Shown: positions 41,656 through 52,506, counted from the first letter of the stretch. The stretch: DNA of 64,000 nt from Sphingomonas ginsenosidivorax (GCF_007995065.1 NZ_VOQR01000001.1:2483001-2547000), one strand, 5' to 3'. The notes: generated by a model from the sequence alone, not told the origin. Made by a program: numbers and translations.

Positions 41656-43357
41656 GGGTTTCGGCAGCGGCTCCGGGATGGGTGATCGCGCCCTTGTAGG
41701 CCGGACCCACCGTCTTCGCATAGCGCCACAATGCGCCCGACTGGTAATCGTTGGTGCGCGGTACCCAGTTTTTCCGGCGCTCGGTCATCACGTCCTCAGG
41801 CACGTCGAGGTCGATCGTGCCGGCTTCGGCGTCGATATGGATCGTGTCGCCGTCTTCGACGAGTGCGATCGGGCCGCCGTCGGCCGCCTCCGGACCGACA
41901 TGGCCGATGCAGAAGCCGCGCGTGCCGCCCGAGAAGCGGCCGTCGGTGATCAGCGCGACGCTCTCGCCCATGCCGAGCCCGTAGAGCGCAGCGGTGGTCG
42001 ACAGCATCTCGCGCATGCCGGGGCCGCCCTTGGGCCCTTCGTAGCGGATGACGATGACCTCGCCTTCGTTGATCAGCCGGTTCTCGACCGCGGCGAAGCA
42101 GTCCTCCTCGCAGTCGAACACGCGCGCCGGGCCGGAGAATTGCAGGCGGTGCATCCCGGCGACCTTCACGATCGCGCCGTTGGGCGCGAGGCTGCCGCGC
42201 AGGCCGACGACGCCGCCGGTCGGGCTGAGCGGGGTGGTGATGTCGTAGATGACCTTCTGGTCGGGGTTCCACGTGACCTGGTCGATATTCTCGCCGAGCG
42301 TCTTGCCGGTCACCGTCTTGCAGTTGCCGTCGAGCAGGCCGCCCGAAAGCATCGTCTTCATCAGCATGTAGACGCCGCCGGCCTCGTACATGTCCTTGGC
42401 CACGTACTTCCCGCCGGGCTTGAGGTCGGCGATGTAGGGGGTGGTCTTGAAGATCTCGGCGACGTCGAACAGGTCGAAGTCGATCCCCGCCTCGCTCGCC
42501 ATCGCGGGCAGGTGCAGCGCGGCGTTGGTCGAGCCGCCGGTCGCGGCTACGACGCGCGCGGCGTTGATGAAGGCCTCGCGCGTGCAGATGTCGCGGGGGC
42601 GGAGGTTGTCGGCGAGGCATTCCATGACCTGCGCGCCGGCGGCGACGGCGATCTGCTCGCGCGTGCTGTAGGGTGCGGGGACCATGTTCGAGTTGGGGAG
42701 CGACAGGCCGATCGCCTCGGCGACGCAGGCCATGGTGTTGGCGGTGTACTGCCCGCCGCACGCGCCGTGGCCGGGGCAGGCGACCTTTTCGAGCGCATGG
42801 ACTTCGGACAGCGGGCAGGCGCCGGCGGCGTATTTGCCGACGACCTCGAACACGTCGACGACGGTGACGTCGCGATTCTCGTAGCGGCCGGGCATGATCG
42901 AGCCGCCATAGACGAAGATGCCGGGGACGTTGAGGCGGAGCATCGCCATCATCATGCCGGGGAGCGACTTGTCGCAGCCGGCGAACGCGACGATTGCATC
43001 GTAGCAATGGCCGCGGACGCTGAGTTCGACCGAGTCGGCGATGACCTCGCGGCTGACCAGGCTCGACTTCATGCCCTGATGGCCCATCGCGATGCCGTCG
43101 GTGACGGTGATGGTGTTGAAACGCCGCGGCATGCCGCCGCCCTGGATCACGCCCTTCTGCGCGGCGTCGGCCTGTGCGTCGAGCGTCGTGTTGCAGGGCG
43201 CGGAGTTGTTGCCGGCGGAGGCGAGCGCGACGAAGGGGCGCGCGATCTGCTCCTCGTCGAGGCCCATGGCGTAGTAATAGCTGCGGTGCGGGGCGCGCTC
43301 TGGGCCGACGGAGACGTGCCGGCTCGGCAGGCGCGATTTATCGAACGTGCGGGTCAT
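41636..43357 (-). CDS. ilvD: Dihydroxy-acid dehydratase
   Basis: 573 residues. Iron-sulfur ligands: Cys55 in [17 protein letters not shown] and the [18 protein letters not shown] block. C-terminal [19 protein letters not shown] is typical. It makes the 2-keto acids of the valine and isoleucine pathways. First gene of the run ilvD, lipoprotein, nnrED, rRNA methyltransferase, all with overlapping ends. Confidence 0.98.
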   Translation of the reverse strand: MTRTFDKSRLPSRHVSVGPERAPHRSYYYAMGLDEEQIARPFVALASAGNNSAPCNTTLDAQADAAQKGVIQGGGMPRRFNTITVTDGIAMGHQGMKSSLVSREVIADSVELSVRGHCYDAIVAFAGCDKSLPGMMMAMLRLNVPGIFVYGGSIMPGRYENRDVTVVDVFEVVGKYAAGACPLSEVHALEKVACPGHGACGGQYTANTMACVAEAIGLSLPNSNMVPAPYSTREQIAVAAGAQVMECLADNLRPRDICTREAFINAARVVAATGGSTNAALHLPAMASEAGIDFDLFDVAEIFKTTPYIADLKPGGKYVAKDMYEAGGVYMLMKTMLSGGLLDGNCKTVTGKTLGENIDQVTWNPDQKVIYDITTPLSPTGGVVGLRGSLAPNGAIVKVAGMHRLQFSGPARVFDCEEDCFAAVENRLINEGEVIVIRYEGPKGGPGMREMLSTTAALYGLGMGESVALITDGRFSGGTRGFCIGHVGPEAADGGPIALVEDGDTIHIDAEAGTIDLDVPEDVMTERRKNWVPRTNDYQSGALWRYAKTVGPAYKGAITHPGAAAETHVYADI

Positions 43358-43424
43358 GGCGCACGCCTATGTCGCGGGAGGGGGTGCGGACGCAAGAGTG
43401 TTGCGTGAAATTTGGTACCCAAGA

Positions 43425-43556
43425 TCATCCTCCCCCGCCAGGGGGAGGTGGCGCCGAAGGCGACGGAGGGGGCGGACACGGAACAAGGCGCTATCGTTTC
43501 CGCCCCCTCCGTCACGCTGCGCGTGCCACCTCCCCCTGGCGGGGGAGGATTGGCAT
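43425..43556. repeat. Paired inverted repeat, family F
   Basis: Arms TCCTCCCCCGCCAGGGGGAG and CTCCCCCTGGCGGGGGAGGA around GGCGACGGAGGGGGCGG / CCGCCCCCTCCGTC. A sister pair at 51281-51397. It abuts the response-regulator stop codon. Confidence 0.9.
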
Positions 43557-43557
43557 G

Positions 43558-43908
43558 TCAGAGCCCGGCCAGGGCTTGGGCGACGCCGTCCATCGTGAAG
43601 GGCTTCTGCAGGCGCGGGCGATCGCGGAAGCGTGCATCGACGCCGTCGTCGCCGCCGCCGGTCGCGAAGACGAAGGGGACGCCGCGCGCGGCCAGCGCCT
43701 CGGCGACCGGCGTGCTCTTCTCGCCGCCGCGCAGGTTGACGTCGAGGATCGCGCCGTCGACGCCGCCCTGTTCGATGCGGGCCAGCGCGTCCGCGACGGT
43801 GTCGACCGAACCGGCGACCCCCTTTTCAAGCACTTCCAGGAAGTCCTCGAGCATCATGGCGATCAGCGGTTCGTCCTCGACGATGAGGATCTGCGGAATT
43901 GAAGTCAT
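43558..43908 (-). CDS. Single-domain response regulator
   Basis: 116 residues, receiver domain only. Acidic pocket Glu11/Asp12, phospho-acceptor Asp56 in AILDVNL, switch Thr/Ser region FATGGGDD (Thr83) and Lys102 in LQKPF. No output domain, so it would act through protein contacts (CheY/Sma0114/DivK style). It lies directly downstream of cckA on the same strand, 49 bases away, suggesting a phosphorelay partner; that is inference. Confidence 0.88.
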   Translation of the reverse strand: MTSIPQILIVEDEPLIAMMLEDFLEVLEKGVAGSVDTVADALARIEQGGVDGAILDVNLRGGEKSTPVAEALAARGVPFVFATGGGDDGVDARFRDRPRLQKPFTMDGVAQALAGL

Positions 43909-43957
43909 CGCCGCCCTCTAATCACGATTGTTCCGCGATGCCAACAACTTGTTCGAT

Positions 43958-46363
43958 TCACCGCCCCGCGAGCACGTCTCGTGCCGCTTCCGCGAGCTGC
44001 TGGACCGAGAACGGCTTGGGCAGGAAGGCGACATTGTCGAGGTCGATCGACTTGCGCAGCTGTTCCTCGGCATAGCCCGACATGAAGAGCACGGGCAGGT
44101 CGGGATATTTCTCGCGCGCGCGGCGGACCATCGTCGGGCCGTCCATCGTCGGCATCACCACGTCGCTGACGAGCAGGTCGGGACGGCCGTTCTTCTCAAG
44201 TACCTGGAGCCCGATCTCGCCATTCTCCGCGGTCAGCACGCTGTAGCCTTGCCGCGTCAGCGCGCGTTCTGCGACGGCGCGGACCATGTCCTCGTCCTCG
44301 ACCAGCAGGATCGTGCCGGTGCCCCACAGGTCGGCGGGCCGGGTCGCGGGCTTGGGGGGCGCGAGCCGGGGGGCGGCGGGCGCGGCATGGACGGGCAGGT
44401 ACATGGTGAAGGTGGCGCCCTGCCCGGGCTTCGAGTCGGCGAAGATGTAGCCGCCCGACTGCTTGACGATGCCGTAGACGGTGGAGAGGCCGAGCCCGGT
44501 GCCCTTGCCGAATTCCTTGGTGGTGAAGAAGGGCTCGAAGATCTTCGGGAGGACGTCGGGTGCGATGCCGGCGCCGGTGTCCTGGACGACCAGCGCGGTA
44601 TAGTCCGCGACGGGGAGGATGTCGGACGCCATCTGGCGGACCTCGGCCGACGACACCGCGCGCGTGCTGATCGACAGCGTGCCGCCGCCGCGGGGGTTGG
44701 CCGCGAGGATCGCGTCGCGGGCGTTGACGGCGAGGTTGACGACGACCTGTTCGAGCTGGCCCGGATCGGCGCGGACCGGCCCGAGGTTGCGGCCGTGCGT
44801 CATGTCGAGGCGGACATTCTCGCCCATCAGCCGCTTCAGCAGGTTCGAGACTTCGGAAACGACATCGGGCAGCTGGAGGATCTGCGGGCGCAGCGTCTGC
44901 TGGCGGCTGAACGCGAGCAGCTGGCGCGTGAGGCCGGCGGCGCGGTTCGAGTTGGTGCGGATCTGCTGGATGTCGTCGTAATCGCTGTCGCCGGGCGAAT
45001 GGCGCATCAGCATCAGGTCGCAGTGGCCGATGACCGCGGTCAGGATGTTGTTGAAGTCGTGCGCGACGCCGCCGGCGAGCTGGCCCACCGCCTGCATCTT
45101 GGTCGCCTGCGCCACCTCGCGCTTGAGGCGCGATTCCTCGCTATTGTCCTTGAGGCTGAGCAGCACCGCGGCGTCGCCGAGCCCGCGCGCGCCGGCGATG
45201 GTCAGCGCGACCGGCTCGTCGGGATGATCCTTCAGCCGCACCGCCATGTCGCTGGAATGCGTCGCGCCGCCGGCGAAGCGGCGGATCGCGTCGGCGACCG
45301 CGGCCTTGTCCTCGCGCACCACCAGGTCGCCCGGGTAGAGCGGCGGCGCGGCCCCCGTGACCCCAGCGGCGCGCAGGAACGCGGTGTTCATCTGCAGGAA
45401 GCGGCCGTCGCGGTCGACCAGCGCCATGCCGAACGGCATCAGGCTGACCAGGCTGCGGACATGCGCGGCCGCGCTGGCGCCGACCGCGGGCGCATCCTCC
45501 TCGTCGTCGAGCAGCATGACGAGGACGGGGGCATCGTCGCCCTCGACGAACGGAATCTGGACGACGCGGAGCGGGGTACCGCCGAGCCCTTCGCGTTCGA
45601 AGCGGACGAGGCCGCGGCTGTCGGTGATCAGGAAGCGCGCGAAGTCGCGGCCCGCGATATCGCCGCCGCCGCCCTCCCCGCCGGTCTCTCCGCCATCCTG
45701 ACCGAGCGCGCGGACTCGCAGGACGCGGTTGGCGGCGCGGATGCGGCCGTCGGGGGTGATCAGCGCGATCATGATGCCGCTGCTGCCGAGCCGGTCGCCG
45801 GTCGGGCCGGCGATCAGCGCGCTCGCGGTCTCGGCGAGATCGTCCTCCTCGGTGGTGACGAAGCGCCAGACGAGCATGTCGGCCTCGTCGCCGGCCCGCG
45901 TGACTCGCACCGAGACGCGCGCGGTCGGCGTGGCGAGCCGGTCGGCGCGCGCGGATCCGTCGCGCCACGCGGCACGGCCGGCATTGCCGAGCGCGGCGAC
46001 TCCCACTTCATCGAGCGGCAGGCCGGGCGGCGTCGGGAAGCCGCCGAACACGCGTTCATAGGCGTCGTTGGCGCAGACCAGCCGGCCGGCGCGGTCCGTT
46101 ACGGCAACGGCGTCGGTGCTGGCCTCTGCGAGCGCACGCGCGAAATCCCAGTCGATCGCGCGCGGCCCTGCGGTGCTCGCCGCATCGAGCGTGCGCCACG
46201 CGATCACCGCGCCGCCCGCGATGATCCCGGCCGCGAGGAAGCCGGCCGCGGCGACGACGCTGCCGACGAGCAGCAGGATCAGCAACGCGGCGCCGAGCGC
46301 GGCGCCGGCGGCGATCAGCACGGCGGTGCGGACATGGGGGGTGGTCTGGGGAAGCGAGGCCAT
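43958..46363 (-). CDS. cckA: Hybrid sensor histidine kinase CckA-like
   Basis: 801 residues. Two N-terminal membrane spans (about 12-34, 37-56), PAS-like domains (about 75-400), HisKA with the phospho-acceptor in [11 protein letters not shown] (about 434), HATPase with [17 protein letters not shown] and [11 protein letters not shown], and a C-terminal receiver ([25 protein letters not shown]). This layout is that of CckA, which drives CtrA phosphorylation through ChpT in alphaproteobacteria. The CtrA/ChpT genes are not in the window. Confidence 0.9.
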   Translation of the reverse strand: MASLPQTTPHVRTAVLIAAGAALGAALLILLLVGSVVAAAGFLAAGIIAGGAVIAWRTLDAASTAGPRAIDWDFARALAEASTDAVAVTDRAGRLVCANDAYERVFGGFPTPPGLPLDEVGVAALGNAGRAAWRDGSARADRLATPTARVSVRVTRAGDEADMLVWRFVTTEEDDLAETASALIAGPTGDRLGSSGIMIALITPDGRIRAANRVLRVRALGQDGGETGGEGGGGDIAGRDFARFLITDSRGLVRFEREGLGGTPLRVVQIPFVEGDDAPVLVMLLDDEEDAPAVGASAAAHVRSLVSLMPFGMALVDRDGRFLQMNTAFLRAAGVTGAAPPLYPGDLVVREDKAAVADAIRRFAGGATHSSDMAVRLKDHPDEPVALTIAGARGLGDAAVLLSLKDNSEESRLKREVAQATKMQAVGQLAGGVAHDFNNILTAVIGHCDLMLMRHSPGDSDYDDIQQIRTNSNRAAGLTRQLLAFSRQQTLRPQILQLPDVVSEVSNLLKRLMGENVRLDMTHGRNLGPVRADPGQLEQVVVNLAVNARDAILAANPRGGGTLSISTRAVSSAEVRQMASDILPVADYTALVVQDTGAGIAPDVLPKIFEPFFTTKEFGKGTGLGLSTVYGIVKQSGGYIFADSKPGQGATFTMYLPVHAAPAAPRLAPPKPATRPADLWGTGTILLVEDEDMVRAVAERALTRQGYSVLTAENGEIGLQVLEKNGRPDLLVSDVVMPTMDGPTMVRRAREKYPDLPVLFMSGYAEEQLRKSIDLDNVAFLPKPFSVQQLAEAARDVLAGR

Positions 46364-46430
46364 CGGTGCGGTCTTCCGCCCTAGGGGGGCGGAGCGTCAA
46401 GCGGGATCGGTGTGCGGCGAGAGCTCCCCC

Positions 46431-46880
46431 GTCCTTGTGAACCCGGTTCGGCATCCACCGTGAGGCGCGTATCGGGGCTCGAGCCGGCCGGTGCGCTTGC
46501 CGCCTGGTGGACCCTGAAACGAGTTCAGGGTGACGGGGTGCTCGCCGCGATGCCAGCGACGGGCGGCCCCTGCACGCACGACCGGGTGCAGCCTGCCCCG
46601 TCATGCCGAACTTGGTTCAGCATCCACCGTGAGGCGCGTGTCGCGGCTCGAGCCGGCCGGTGGGCTTGCTGCCTGGTGGACCCTGAAACGAGTTCAGGGT
46701 GACGGGGGTGGGATCGGGAGCGATGCCTGCGACGGGCGGCCCCTGCACGCACGACCGGTTGCCGCCTGCTCCGTCATGCTGAACTTGGTTCAGCATCCAC
46801 CGTGAGGCGTGCACCGGGGCTCATGCCGGTCGGTGCGCGTGCCGCCTGGTGGACCCTGAAACGAGTTCAGGGTGACGGGG
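46431..46880. repeat. Three tandem copies of a family C repeat unit (~170 bp)
   Basis: Three units with periods of about 169 and 173 bases, each with GGTTCAGCATCCACCGTGAG (first copy slightly diverged), a CCTGGTGGACCCTGAAACGA arm and GTTCAGGGTGACGGGG end. The two spacers also share GCGACGGGCGGCCCCTGCAC. They fill the gap between cckA and the first M13 peptidase; no gene is visible. Confidence 0.9.
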
Positions 46881-46901
46881 TGGGTGTGGCTATGTCGGCC
46901 C

Positions 46902-48926
46902 TTACCAGATGCGGACGCGCTGGTCGGGGGTCAGGAACAGCTTCTGCCCGGGCGTCGGCTTGTAGGCGGCGTACCAGGGGTCGAGGTTGCGGACGACCGA
47001 GGCGCGCTGTTCGGAGGGCGAGTGCGGGTCGGTCAGCAGGCGCTGGCGCAGGTTCGCCTCGCGGTAGCTGCGGCGCCAGACCTGCGCCCAGCCGAGATAG
47101 AAGCGCTGGTCGCCCGAGAAGCCGTCGATCACCGGCGCCGCCTTGCCGCCGAGCGCGGCGTGATAGGCGTCGTAGGCGACGGTCAGGCCCGCCAGATCGG
47201 CGATGTTCTCACCCATCGTCAGCTGGCCCTTCACGTGCAGGCCCGGCAGCGGCTCGTACGCGTCATACTGTGCGCCGAGCTTGCCGGTCAGCGCGTTGAA
47301 GTTGGCGACGTCCTTCGGCGTCCACCAGTCGGTCAGCTGGCCCTTGGCGTCGTATTTGGCGCCCTGGTCGTCGAAGTGATGGCTGAGCTCGTGGCCGATC
47401 ACTGCGCCGATGCCGCCGTAATTGACCGCGGGGTCCGCCTTCGGATCGAAGAAGGGCGGCTGCAGGATCGCGGCGGGGAAGACGATCTCGACCATGCCGA
47501 AATTGGCGTAGGCGTTGACCGTCATCGGGGTCATGCCCCATTCCCAGCGCTGCAGCGGCTTGCCGAGATGGCCGACATTGTCCTGATGCGCCCATTCGTT
47601 CGCGCGCCACGAATTGCCGAACGCGTCGCCCTTGGTGATCGTCAGCGCGTCGTAGCTCTTCCACTGGCTGGGATAGCCGATCTTCGGGGTGAACGCGGCG
47701 AGTTTCGCATGCGCCTTGACCTTGGTCTCGGGCGCCATCCATTCGAGCGTGTCGATGCGCTTGCCCATCGCGGCGAGCACGTTCTTGACGAGCGTATCGG
47801 CCGCGGCCTTGGTCTCGGGTGGGAAGTACTGGGCGACGTAGAGCTTGCTGACCTCGTCGCCGAGCGCGTCGCTGGTGAACTGGACGCCGCGCTTCCAGCG
47901 GGCTTCCTGCTCGGGCGTGCCCGACAGCACGGTGCCGGCAAACGCGAACTGCTCGTCGTCGAACGCCTTGGGCAGCACGTCGGCATATTGGTCGAGCGAG
48001 CGCAGCATCAGCTGGTCCTGCAGCACGCCGATCGGGGCGGCGGCGACGAGCTTGGCGATGCCGGTGACCGCGGTCGGCTGTGCGACAATCAGCGTGTCGA
48101 CGGGCGTGCCGATGCCCTTGAAATAGGTCGCGAAGTCGAAGCCGGGCGCGGCCCTGGTCAGGTCGGCGACGGACATCTTGTTGTACGTCTTGGTGGCGTC
48201 GCGGCTGTCGATGCGGGTCCAGCTGACACGCGCGATCTCGGTCTCGAACGCGACGAGCGCGGCGGCGCGGGCCGCCGCGTTGGGTTCGCCGGCGAGCGTC
48301 AGCAGCTTGGCGAGGTGCGCCTGGTACGCCGCCTTGGTCTCGACGAGCTTGGCGTCGGTGCCGAGATAATAGTCGCGGTCGGGCATGCCAAGGCCGGCCT
48401 GCGACAGCGACAGCGCGTAGATCTCCGGCTGCTTGTCGTCCTGGCCGACATAGGCACCGAACGGTCCGCGGATGCCGGCGCGCGAGGCTTCGGCGACCAG
48501 CGCGGGATAGGTCGCGCGGGTCGCGCCCTTTACCTTGGCGAGCCAGGGCTGGATCGGCGCCAGGCCCTTCGCGTCGATCGCGGGGCGGTCGAGGAAGGTG
48601 GCGTAGGCGCGGCCGATCTTCGAGTTCGGGTCCTTGGCGGCGGTGTCGAGGATGCCGCGGGTGCGGCTTTCCGACAGGTCGGACAGGAAGTTGAACGCGC
48701 CGTAGTTCGCGTTGTCGGCGGGAATCGGCGTGGTCTTCGCCCAGGTGCCGTTGGCATAGGCGTAGAAATTGTCGCCGGGCTGTACCGCGCGGTCCATGCC
48801 TTTTTCGTCGAAGCCGAAGGTGCCGTACTGGGCGCCGGTGGTCTTGGTGGAGGTCTGCGAGGTCGCGGCGGTGACGCCGGCGATGGCGGTTGCGGCGAGG
48901 AGGCTCGCGGCGATGAGGGACTTCAT
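46902..48926 (-). CDS. M13-family zinc metallopeptidase (neprilysin-like), copy 1
   Basis: 674 residues with a signal peptide (MKSLIAASLLAATAIAGVTA). Zinc motif H512-E513-L-S-H516 with the downstream ENIADLAGL carrying the third ligand, and the preceding NAYANFGMVEIVFPAAILQPP block. Exported oligopeptidase; natural substrate unknown. A paralogue with the same architecture lies immediately upstream on the same strand (49111). Confidence 0.95.
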   Translation of the reverse strand: MKSLIAASLLAATAIAGVTAATSQTSTKTTGAQYGTFGFDEKGMDRAVQPGDNFYAYANGTWAKTTPIPADNANYGAFNFLSDLSESRTRGILDTAAKDPNSKIGRAYATFLDRPAIDAKGLAPIQPWLAKVKGATRATYPALVAEASRAGIRGPFGAYVGQDDKQPEIYALSLSQAGLGMPDRDYYLGTDAKLVETKAAYQAHLAKLLTLAGEPNAAARAAALVAFETEIARVSWTRIDSRDATKTYNKMSVADLTRAAPGFDFATYFKGIGTPVDTLIVAQPTAVTGIAKLVAAAPIGVLQDQLMLRSLDQYADVLPKAFDDEQFAFAGTVLSGTPEQEARWKRGVQFTSDALGDEVSKLYVAQYFPPETKAAADTLVKNVLAAMGKRIDTLEWMAPETKVKAHAKLAAFTPKIGYPSQWKSYDALTITKGDAFGNSWRANEWAHQDNVGHLGKPLQRWEWGMTPMTVNAYANFGMVEIVFPAAILQPPFFDPKADPAVNYGGIGAVIGHELSHHFDDQGAKYDAKGQLTDWWTPKDVANFNALTGKLGAQYDAYEPLPGLHVKGQLTMGENIADLAGLTVAYDAYHAALGGKAAPVIDGFSGDQRFYLGWAQVWRRSYREANLRQRLLTDPHSPSEQRASVVRNLDPWYAAYKPTPGQKLFLTPDQRVRIW

Positions 48927-48968
48927 GGGGTTCTCCTGAATATTGGTCGAGTGCCGGCCGATCCGCCG

Positions 48969-49080
48969 TCACCGCCCCGGCGAAGGCCGGGGTCCAGTTG
49001 GGAAGGCAGATGTAACAGCGGACAGGACTTCCGTTACGTCTGTCCCCCAACTGGGCCCCGGCCTTCGCCGGGGTGGGGGT
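48969..49080. repeat. Paired inverted repeat, family B
   Basis: CCCCGGCGAAGGCCGGGGTC and GGGCCCCGGCCTTCGCCGGG arms between the two M13 genes; same family as 5975-6080. Confidence 0.9.
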
Positions 49081-49110
49081 TTGGTCGACGGTATGTCCGA
49101 GGCCTCGACG

Positions 49111-51186
49111 TTACCAGATGCGGACGCGGGCTTCGGGGGCGAGGTAGCTCTTCTCGCCGGGCTTGGCGCCGAACGCCGCGTACCAGGGGTCGAGGTTGCG
49201 GACCGTCAGCACGCGCTGGTGGCCCGGCGAATGCGGGTCGGACAACAGGGTCTGCTGCAACGCGGCGTCGCGGAACTTGGTGCGCCAGACGCCCGCCCAG
49301 CCATAGTAGAAGCGCTGGTCGCCGGTGGTGCCGTCGATGATCGGAGCGGTCTTGCCGCCCAGGGACTTGTGGTAGGCGTCGTAGGCGACCGTCAGGCCAG
49401 CGAGATCGGCGATGTTCTCACCCAGCGTGAGGCCGCCCTGGATGTGCTGGCCGGGGAGCGGTTCGTACGCGTCGTACTGCTTGACCAGCGCGTCGGTGAA
49501 GACCTTGAACTGCGCGACGTCCTTGGCGGTCCACCAGTCGGTGAGCTTGCCGTTGAGGTCGTATTTGCGGCCCTGGTCGTCGAAGTGATGGCTGATCTCG
49601 TGGCCGATCACCGCGCCGATGCCGCCGTAATTGACCGCAGGGTCCGCCTTCGGATCGAAGAAGGGCGGCTGCAGGATCGCGGCCGGGAAGACGACTTCGT
49701 TCATCGTCGGGTTGGCGTACGCGTTGATCGTCATCGGCGTCATGAACCATTCGCCGCGATCGATCGGCTGGCCCAGCTTCTTGAGGTCGCGGTCGTATTC
49801 GAAGGCGTTGGCGCGCGCGACGTTGCCGACGAGGTCGCCGGGCTGGATCTGCAGCGCCGAATAGTCGCGCCACTTGTCGGGATAGCCGATCTTGGGGGTG
49901 AAGGCGGCGAGCTTGGCGAGCGCCTTGGTCTTGGTCTCGGGTGCCATCCAGGCGAGGTTGCGCAGGCGGTCGCCCATTGCGGCGATGACGTTCTTGACGA
50001 GCTGGTCCGCCGTCGCCTTGGCCTCGGGCGGGAAATACTGCGCGACATATTGCTGGCCGATCGCCTCGCCCATCGCGCCCGACACGGTCGAGACGCCGCG
50101 CTTCCAGCGGGGCTGCTGCTCGGGCGTGCCCGACAGCGTGGTGCCGTAGAAGGCGAAGTTGGTCTTGTCGAAGTCGCTCGACAGATAGGGCGCGAACGAG
50201 CGCAGGACCTTGAGCATCGCGAAGTCCTGCAGCACCGGCAGCGGCGTGTCGGCATAGACCTTCGCCTCGCCGGTCACCGCGCTCGGCTGGGCGACGAGGT
50301 AGAAGGGGCGACCCGACACGCCCATCGCGGTCATGTACTCGGCCCAGGGGAAGCCCGGCGCCTTCGCGGCGAAGTCGGCGGCGGTCCATTTGTTGTAGGT
50401 CTTGTCGGCGTCGCGGCTCTCGATCCGCGTCCAGTGCGCGGTCGCCAGCGCCTTCTCCATGCCGAACACGGCGGCGGCGCGCGCGGCGGCGTTGGGCTCG
50501 CCGGCCAGCGTCAGCATCTGCGTCAGATAGGCCTGGTAGGCGGTGCGGATCGTCGCGAGCTTGGCGTCGTCCTTGAGATAATAGTCGCGGTCGGGAAGGC
50601 CGAGCCCGCTCTGCCCGAGATTGACGACGTAGCTGGTCGGATCCTTGTCGTCCTGCCCGACGCCGACGCCGATCAGCCCCCCTGCCCCCTGGCGCTGGAG
50701 CTTTGCGATCTGGGTGGCGAGCGCGGTCTTGTCGCGCGTGCCCTTGATGGCGGTCAGCCAGGGCTTGACCGGCGCGGCGCCCTTCGCGTCGACCGCGGCC
50801 TGGTCCATGAAGCTGGTGTAGAAGGTGCCGACCTTGTCGTTCGGCGTCTTCGCCGCGGCGTCGAGGATGGTGCGGGTACGCGTGAGCGACAGGTCCTGGA
50901 GGACGTGGAACATGCCGTAGGACGAACGGTCCTGCGGGATCGGCGTCGCCTTAACCCAGCCGCCATTGGCATAGTCGAAGAAGTCGGTGCCCGGCGTCAC
51001 GGTGGTGTCGCGGCCCGCCATATCGAAGCCGAAGTCGCCGATCTGCGGCTTGTTCGCGTCCTTCGGGGCGACGGGTCCGGTAGCGGCGCCGGTCGGCGCG
51101 GGCGCCTTGGACGGGGTATTCTGGGCGATCGCGATGGTCGAGACGGTGGAGGCGAGCAGAAGGGCAGTCAGGATCGGCGTGCGCAT
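49111..51186 (-). CDS. M13-family zinc metallopeptidase, copy 2
   Basis: 691 residues with signal peptide (ILTALLLASTVSTIAIAQ). H529-E530-I-S-H533 plus ENIADLAGLTVAYDAYH. It keeps the NYGGIGAVIGHE and DPHSPGHQR signatures of the family. An N-terminal Ala/Pro/Gly linker follows the signal. Tandem with copy 1; the two share most core motifs but differ at the N-terminus. Function as for copy 1. Confidence 0.95.
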   Translation of the reverse strand: MRTPILTALLLASTVSTIAIAQNTPSKAPAPTGAATGPVAPKDANKPQIGDFGFDMAGRDTTVTPGTDFFDYANGGWVKATPIPQDRSSYGMFHVLQDLSLTRTRTILDAAAKTPNDKVGTFYTSFMDQAAVDAKGAAPVKPWLTAIKGTRDKTALATQIAKLQRQGAGGLIGVGVGQDDKDPTSYVVNLGQSGLGLPDRDYYLKDDAKLATIRTAYQAYLTQMLTLAGEPNAAARAAAVFGMEKALATAHWTRIESRDADKTYNKWTAADFAAKAPGFPWAEYMTAMGVSGRPFYLVAQPSAVTGEAKVYADTPLPVLQDFAMLKVLRSFAPYLSSDFDKTNFAFYGTTLSGTPEQQPRWKRGVSTVSGAMGEAIGQQYVAQYFPPEAKATADQLVKNVIAAMGDRLRNLAWMAPETKTKALAKLAAFTPKIGYPDKWRDYSALQIQPGDLVGNVARANAFEYDRDLKKLGQPIDRGEWFMTPMTINAYANPTMNEVVFPAAILQPPFFDPKADPAVNYGGIGAVIGHEISHHFDDQGRKYDLNGKLTDWWTAKDVAQFKVFTDALVKQYDAYEPLPGQHIQGGLTLGENIADLAGLTVAYDAYHKSLGGKTAPIIDGTTGDQRFYYGWAGVWRTKFRDAALQQTLLSDPHSPGHQRVLTVRNLDPWYAAFGAKPGEKSYLAPEARVRIW

Positions 51187-51280
51187 CGATGGTCCTCGAT
51201 CAGGAAGTCAGGATGCAGCGTGTTCTACGCCGTTAACACGGCTCGTCAATTCGGGGATTGGGCGATTGTGGCGGTCAATT

Positions 51281-51397
51281 CTCCCCTTGCAGGGGAGGTG
51301 GCTGGCGAAGCCAAGCGGAGGGGTAACACGCCATCGATAGGGCGACACCCCTCCGTCAGTCCTGCGGACTGCCACCTCCCCTTGCAGGGGAGGATTG
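51281..51397. repeat. Paired inverted repeat, family F
   Basis: CTCCCCTTGCAGGGGAGGTG and CACCTCCCCTTGCAGGGGAG arms with AAGCGGAGGGG / CCCCTCCGTC inside. Confidence 0.9.
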
Positions 51398-51404
51398 AGG
51401 TGGC

Positions 51405-51947
51405 TCAACCGTGCTTCGCATGCCGGTGGCGCCACTTGCGCCCGATCCAGACGCGCCAGCCGAACGCGCTGAGCGCATAGCCCGCAACCGCGGAGACGAC
51501 CGCGATCACGATCAGCCCGAGCGCGGTCGCGGGGCCCGCCTGCATCAGCCACGGAATCCAGCCGGTATGCGCGGCGGCATCGGCGACCGGCTGGCCGGGC
51601 ACATGCGCGTCGAGCCGCAGCAGCCAGCGGCCGATCCAATAGGCCGCGACCCAGATCGGCGGCGTGGTCAGCGGGTTGGTGATGAAGGTGGTCAGCGCCG
51701 CGGTCGGCACGTTGGCGCGGAACGGCAGCGCGAACAAAGCGGCGACCGCGGTCTGCGCGACGGGGACGAGGATGCCGGCGATCATCCCCAGCGCGACGCC
51801 GCGCGGGACCGAACGACGAGTGAAGCGCCAGAGTTCGGGGGCCAGCACGCGGTGCGCGACCGGGCGGAGCAAGCGGTTGCGCTCCATCGACTCGCGCGTC
51901 GGCAGGTTGCGCCTGCTCCATGCGCCGAAACGTTGCCAGCCGCTCAT
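51405..51947 (-). CDS. DUF2062-domain membrane protein
   Basis: 180 residues. The family hallmark is SVPRGVALGMIAGILVPVAQT, then the NPLTTPPIWVAAYWIGRWLL block; three predicted spans. The tail is very basic (RKWRHRHAKHG). Function of the family not established, often near murein or lipid genes. It starts 16 bases after smpB ends, so the two are probably cotranscribed. Confidence 0.88.
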   Translation of the reverse strand: MSGWQRFGAWSRRNLPTRESMERNRLLRPVAHRVLAPELWRFTRRSVPRGVALGMIAGILVPVAQTAVAALFALPFRANVPTAALTTFITNPLTTPPIWVAAYWIGRWLLRLDAHVPGQPVADAAAHTGWIPWLMQAGPATALGLIVIAVVSAVAGYALSAFGWRVWIGRKWRHRHAKHG

Positions 51948-51963
51948 CGCCTGCGAACCCCGA

Positions 51964-52446
51964 TCAGCCGCGGTCGCGCATGATGCGGCCCTGTTCGCGC
52001 TTCCAGTCCTGTTCCTTCACCGAATCGCGCTTGTCGTGGTTCTGCTTGCCCTTGGCGAGCGCGAGTTCGACCTTCGCGCGGCCCTTGGAATTGAAGTAGA
52101 TCATCAGCGGCACGAGCGTCATGCCCTGGCGCGCGACGGCGCCGTGCATCTTGTTGATCTCGCGCTCGTGGAGCAGCAGCTTCCGAGGGCGCTTGGGCTC
52201 GTGGTTGAAGCGGTTGCCGTGGCTGAATTCGGGGATGTTCGAATTGACCAGCTGGACGGTGTTGCCCTTCACCTCGGCATAGGCCTCTGCGATCGAACCC
52301 TCGCCGCCGCGCAGCGCCTTCACCTCGGTGCCGGTGAGCGCGATGCCCGCCTCGAACACCTGTTCGATGTAATAGTCATACCGCGCGCGCCGGTTCTCGG
52401 CGACGATCTTGGTCTTCTCGAAGGTGGGGGGCTTGGGACGCGACAT
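51964..52446 (-). CDS. smpB: SsrA-binding protein SmpB
   Basis: 160 residues. The OB-fold with [50 protein letters not shown] and the C-terminal lysine-rich [22 protein letters not shown] tail piece (the region that sits in the mRNA channel). It works with tmRNA in trans-translation. The tmRNA gene is not in the window. Confidence 0.97.
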   Translation of the reverse strand: MSRPKPPTFEKTKIVAENRRARYDYYIEQVFEAGIALTGTEVKALRGGEGSIAEAYAEVKGNTVQLVNSNIPEFSHGNRFNHEPKRPRKLLLHEREINKMHGAVARQGMTLVPLMIYFNSKGRAKVELALAKGKQNHDKRDSVKEQDWKREQGRIMRDRG

Positions 52447-52506
52447 GCGTGCGATGTAGGGGGGCGGAAGGGTTTGGGGAAGGTGGGCCGTGGAATAGCC
52501 CTAGCT

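Noticed and set aside
46431..46880. CRISPR-like array
   Set aside because: Units are about 170 bases, internally palindromic and with conserved spacers; no cas genes are near. It is a tandem dispersed repeat.
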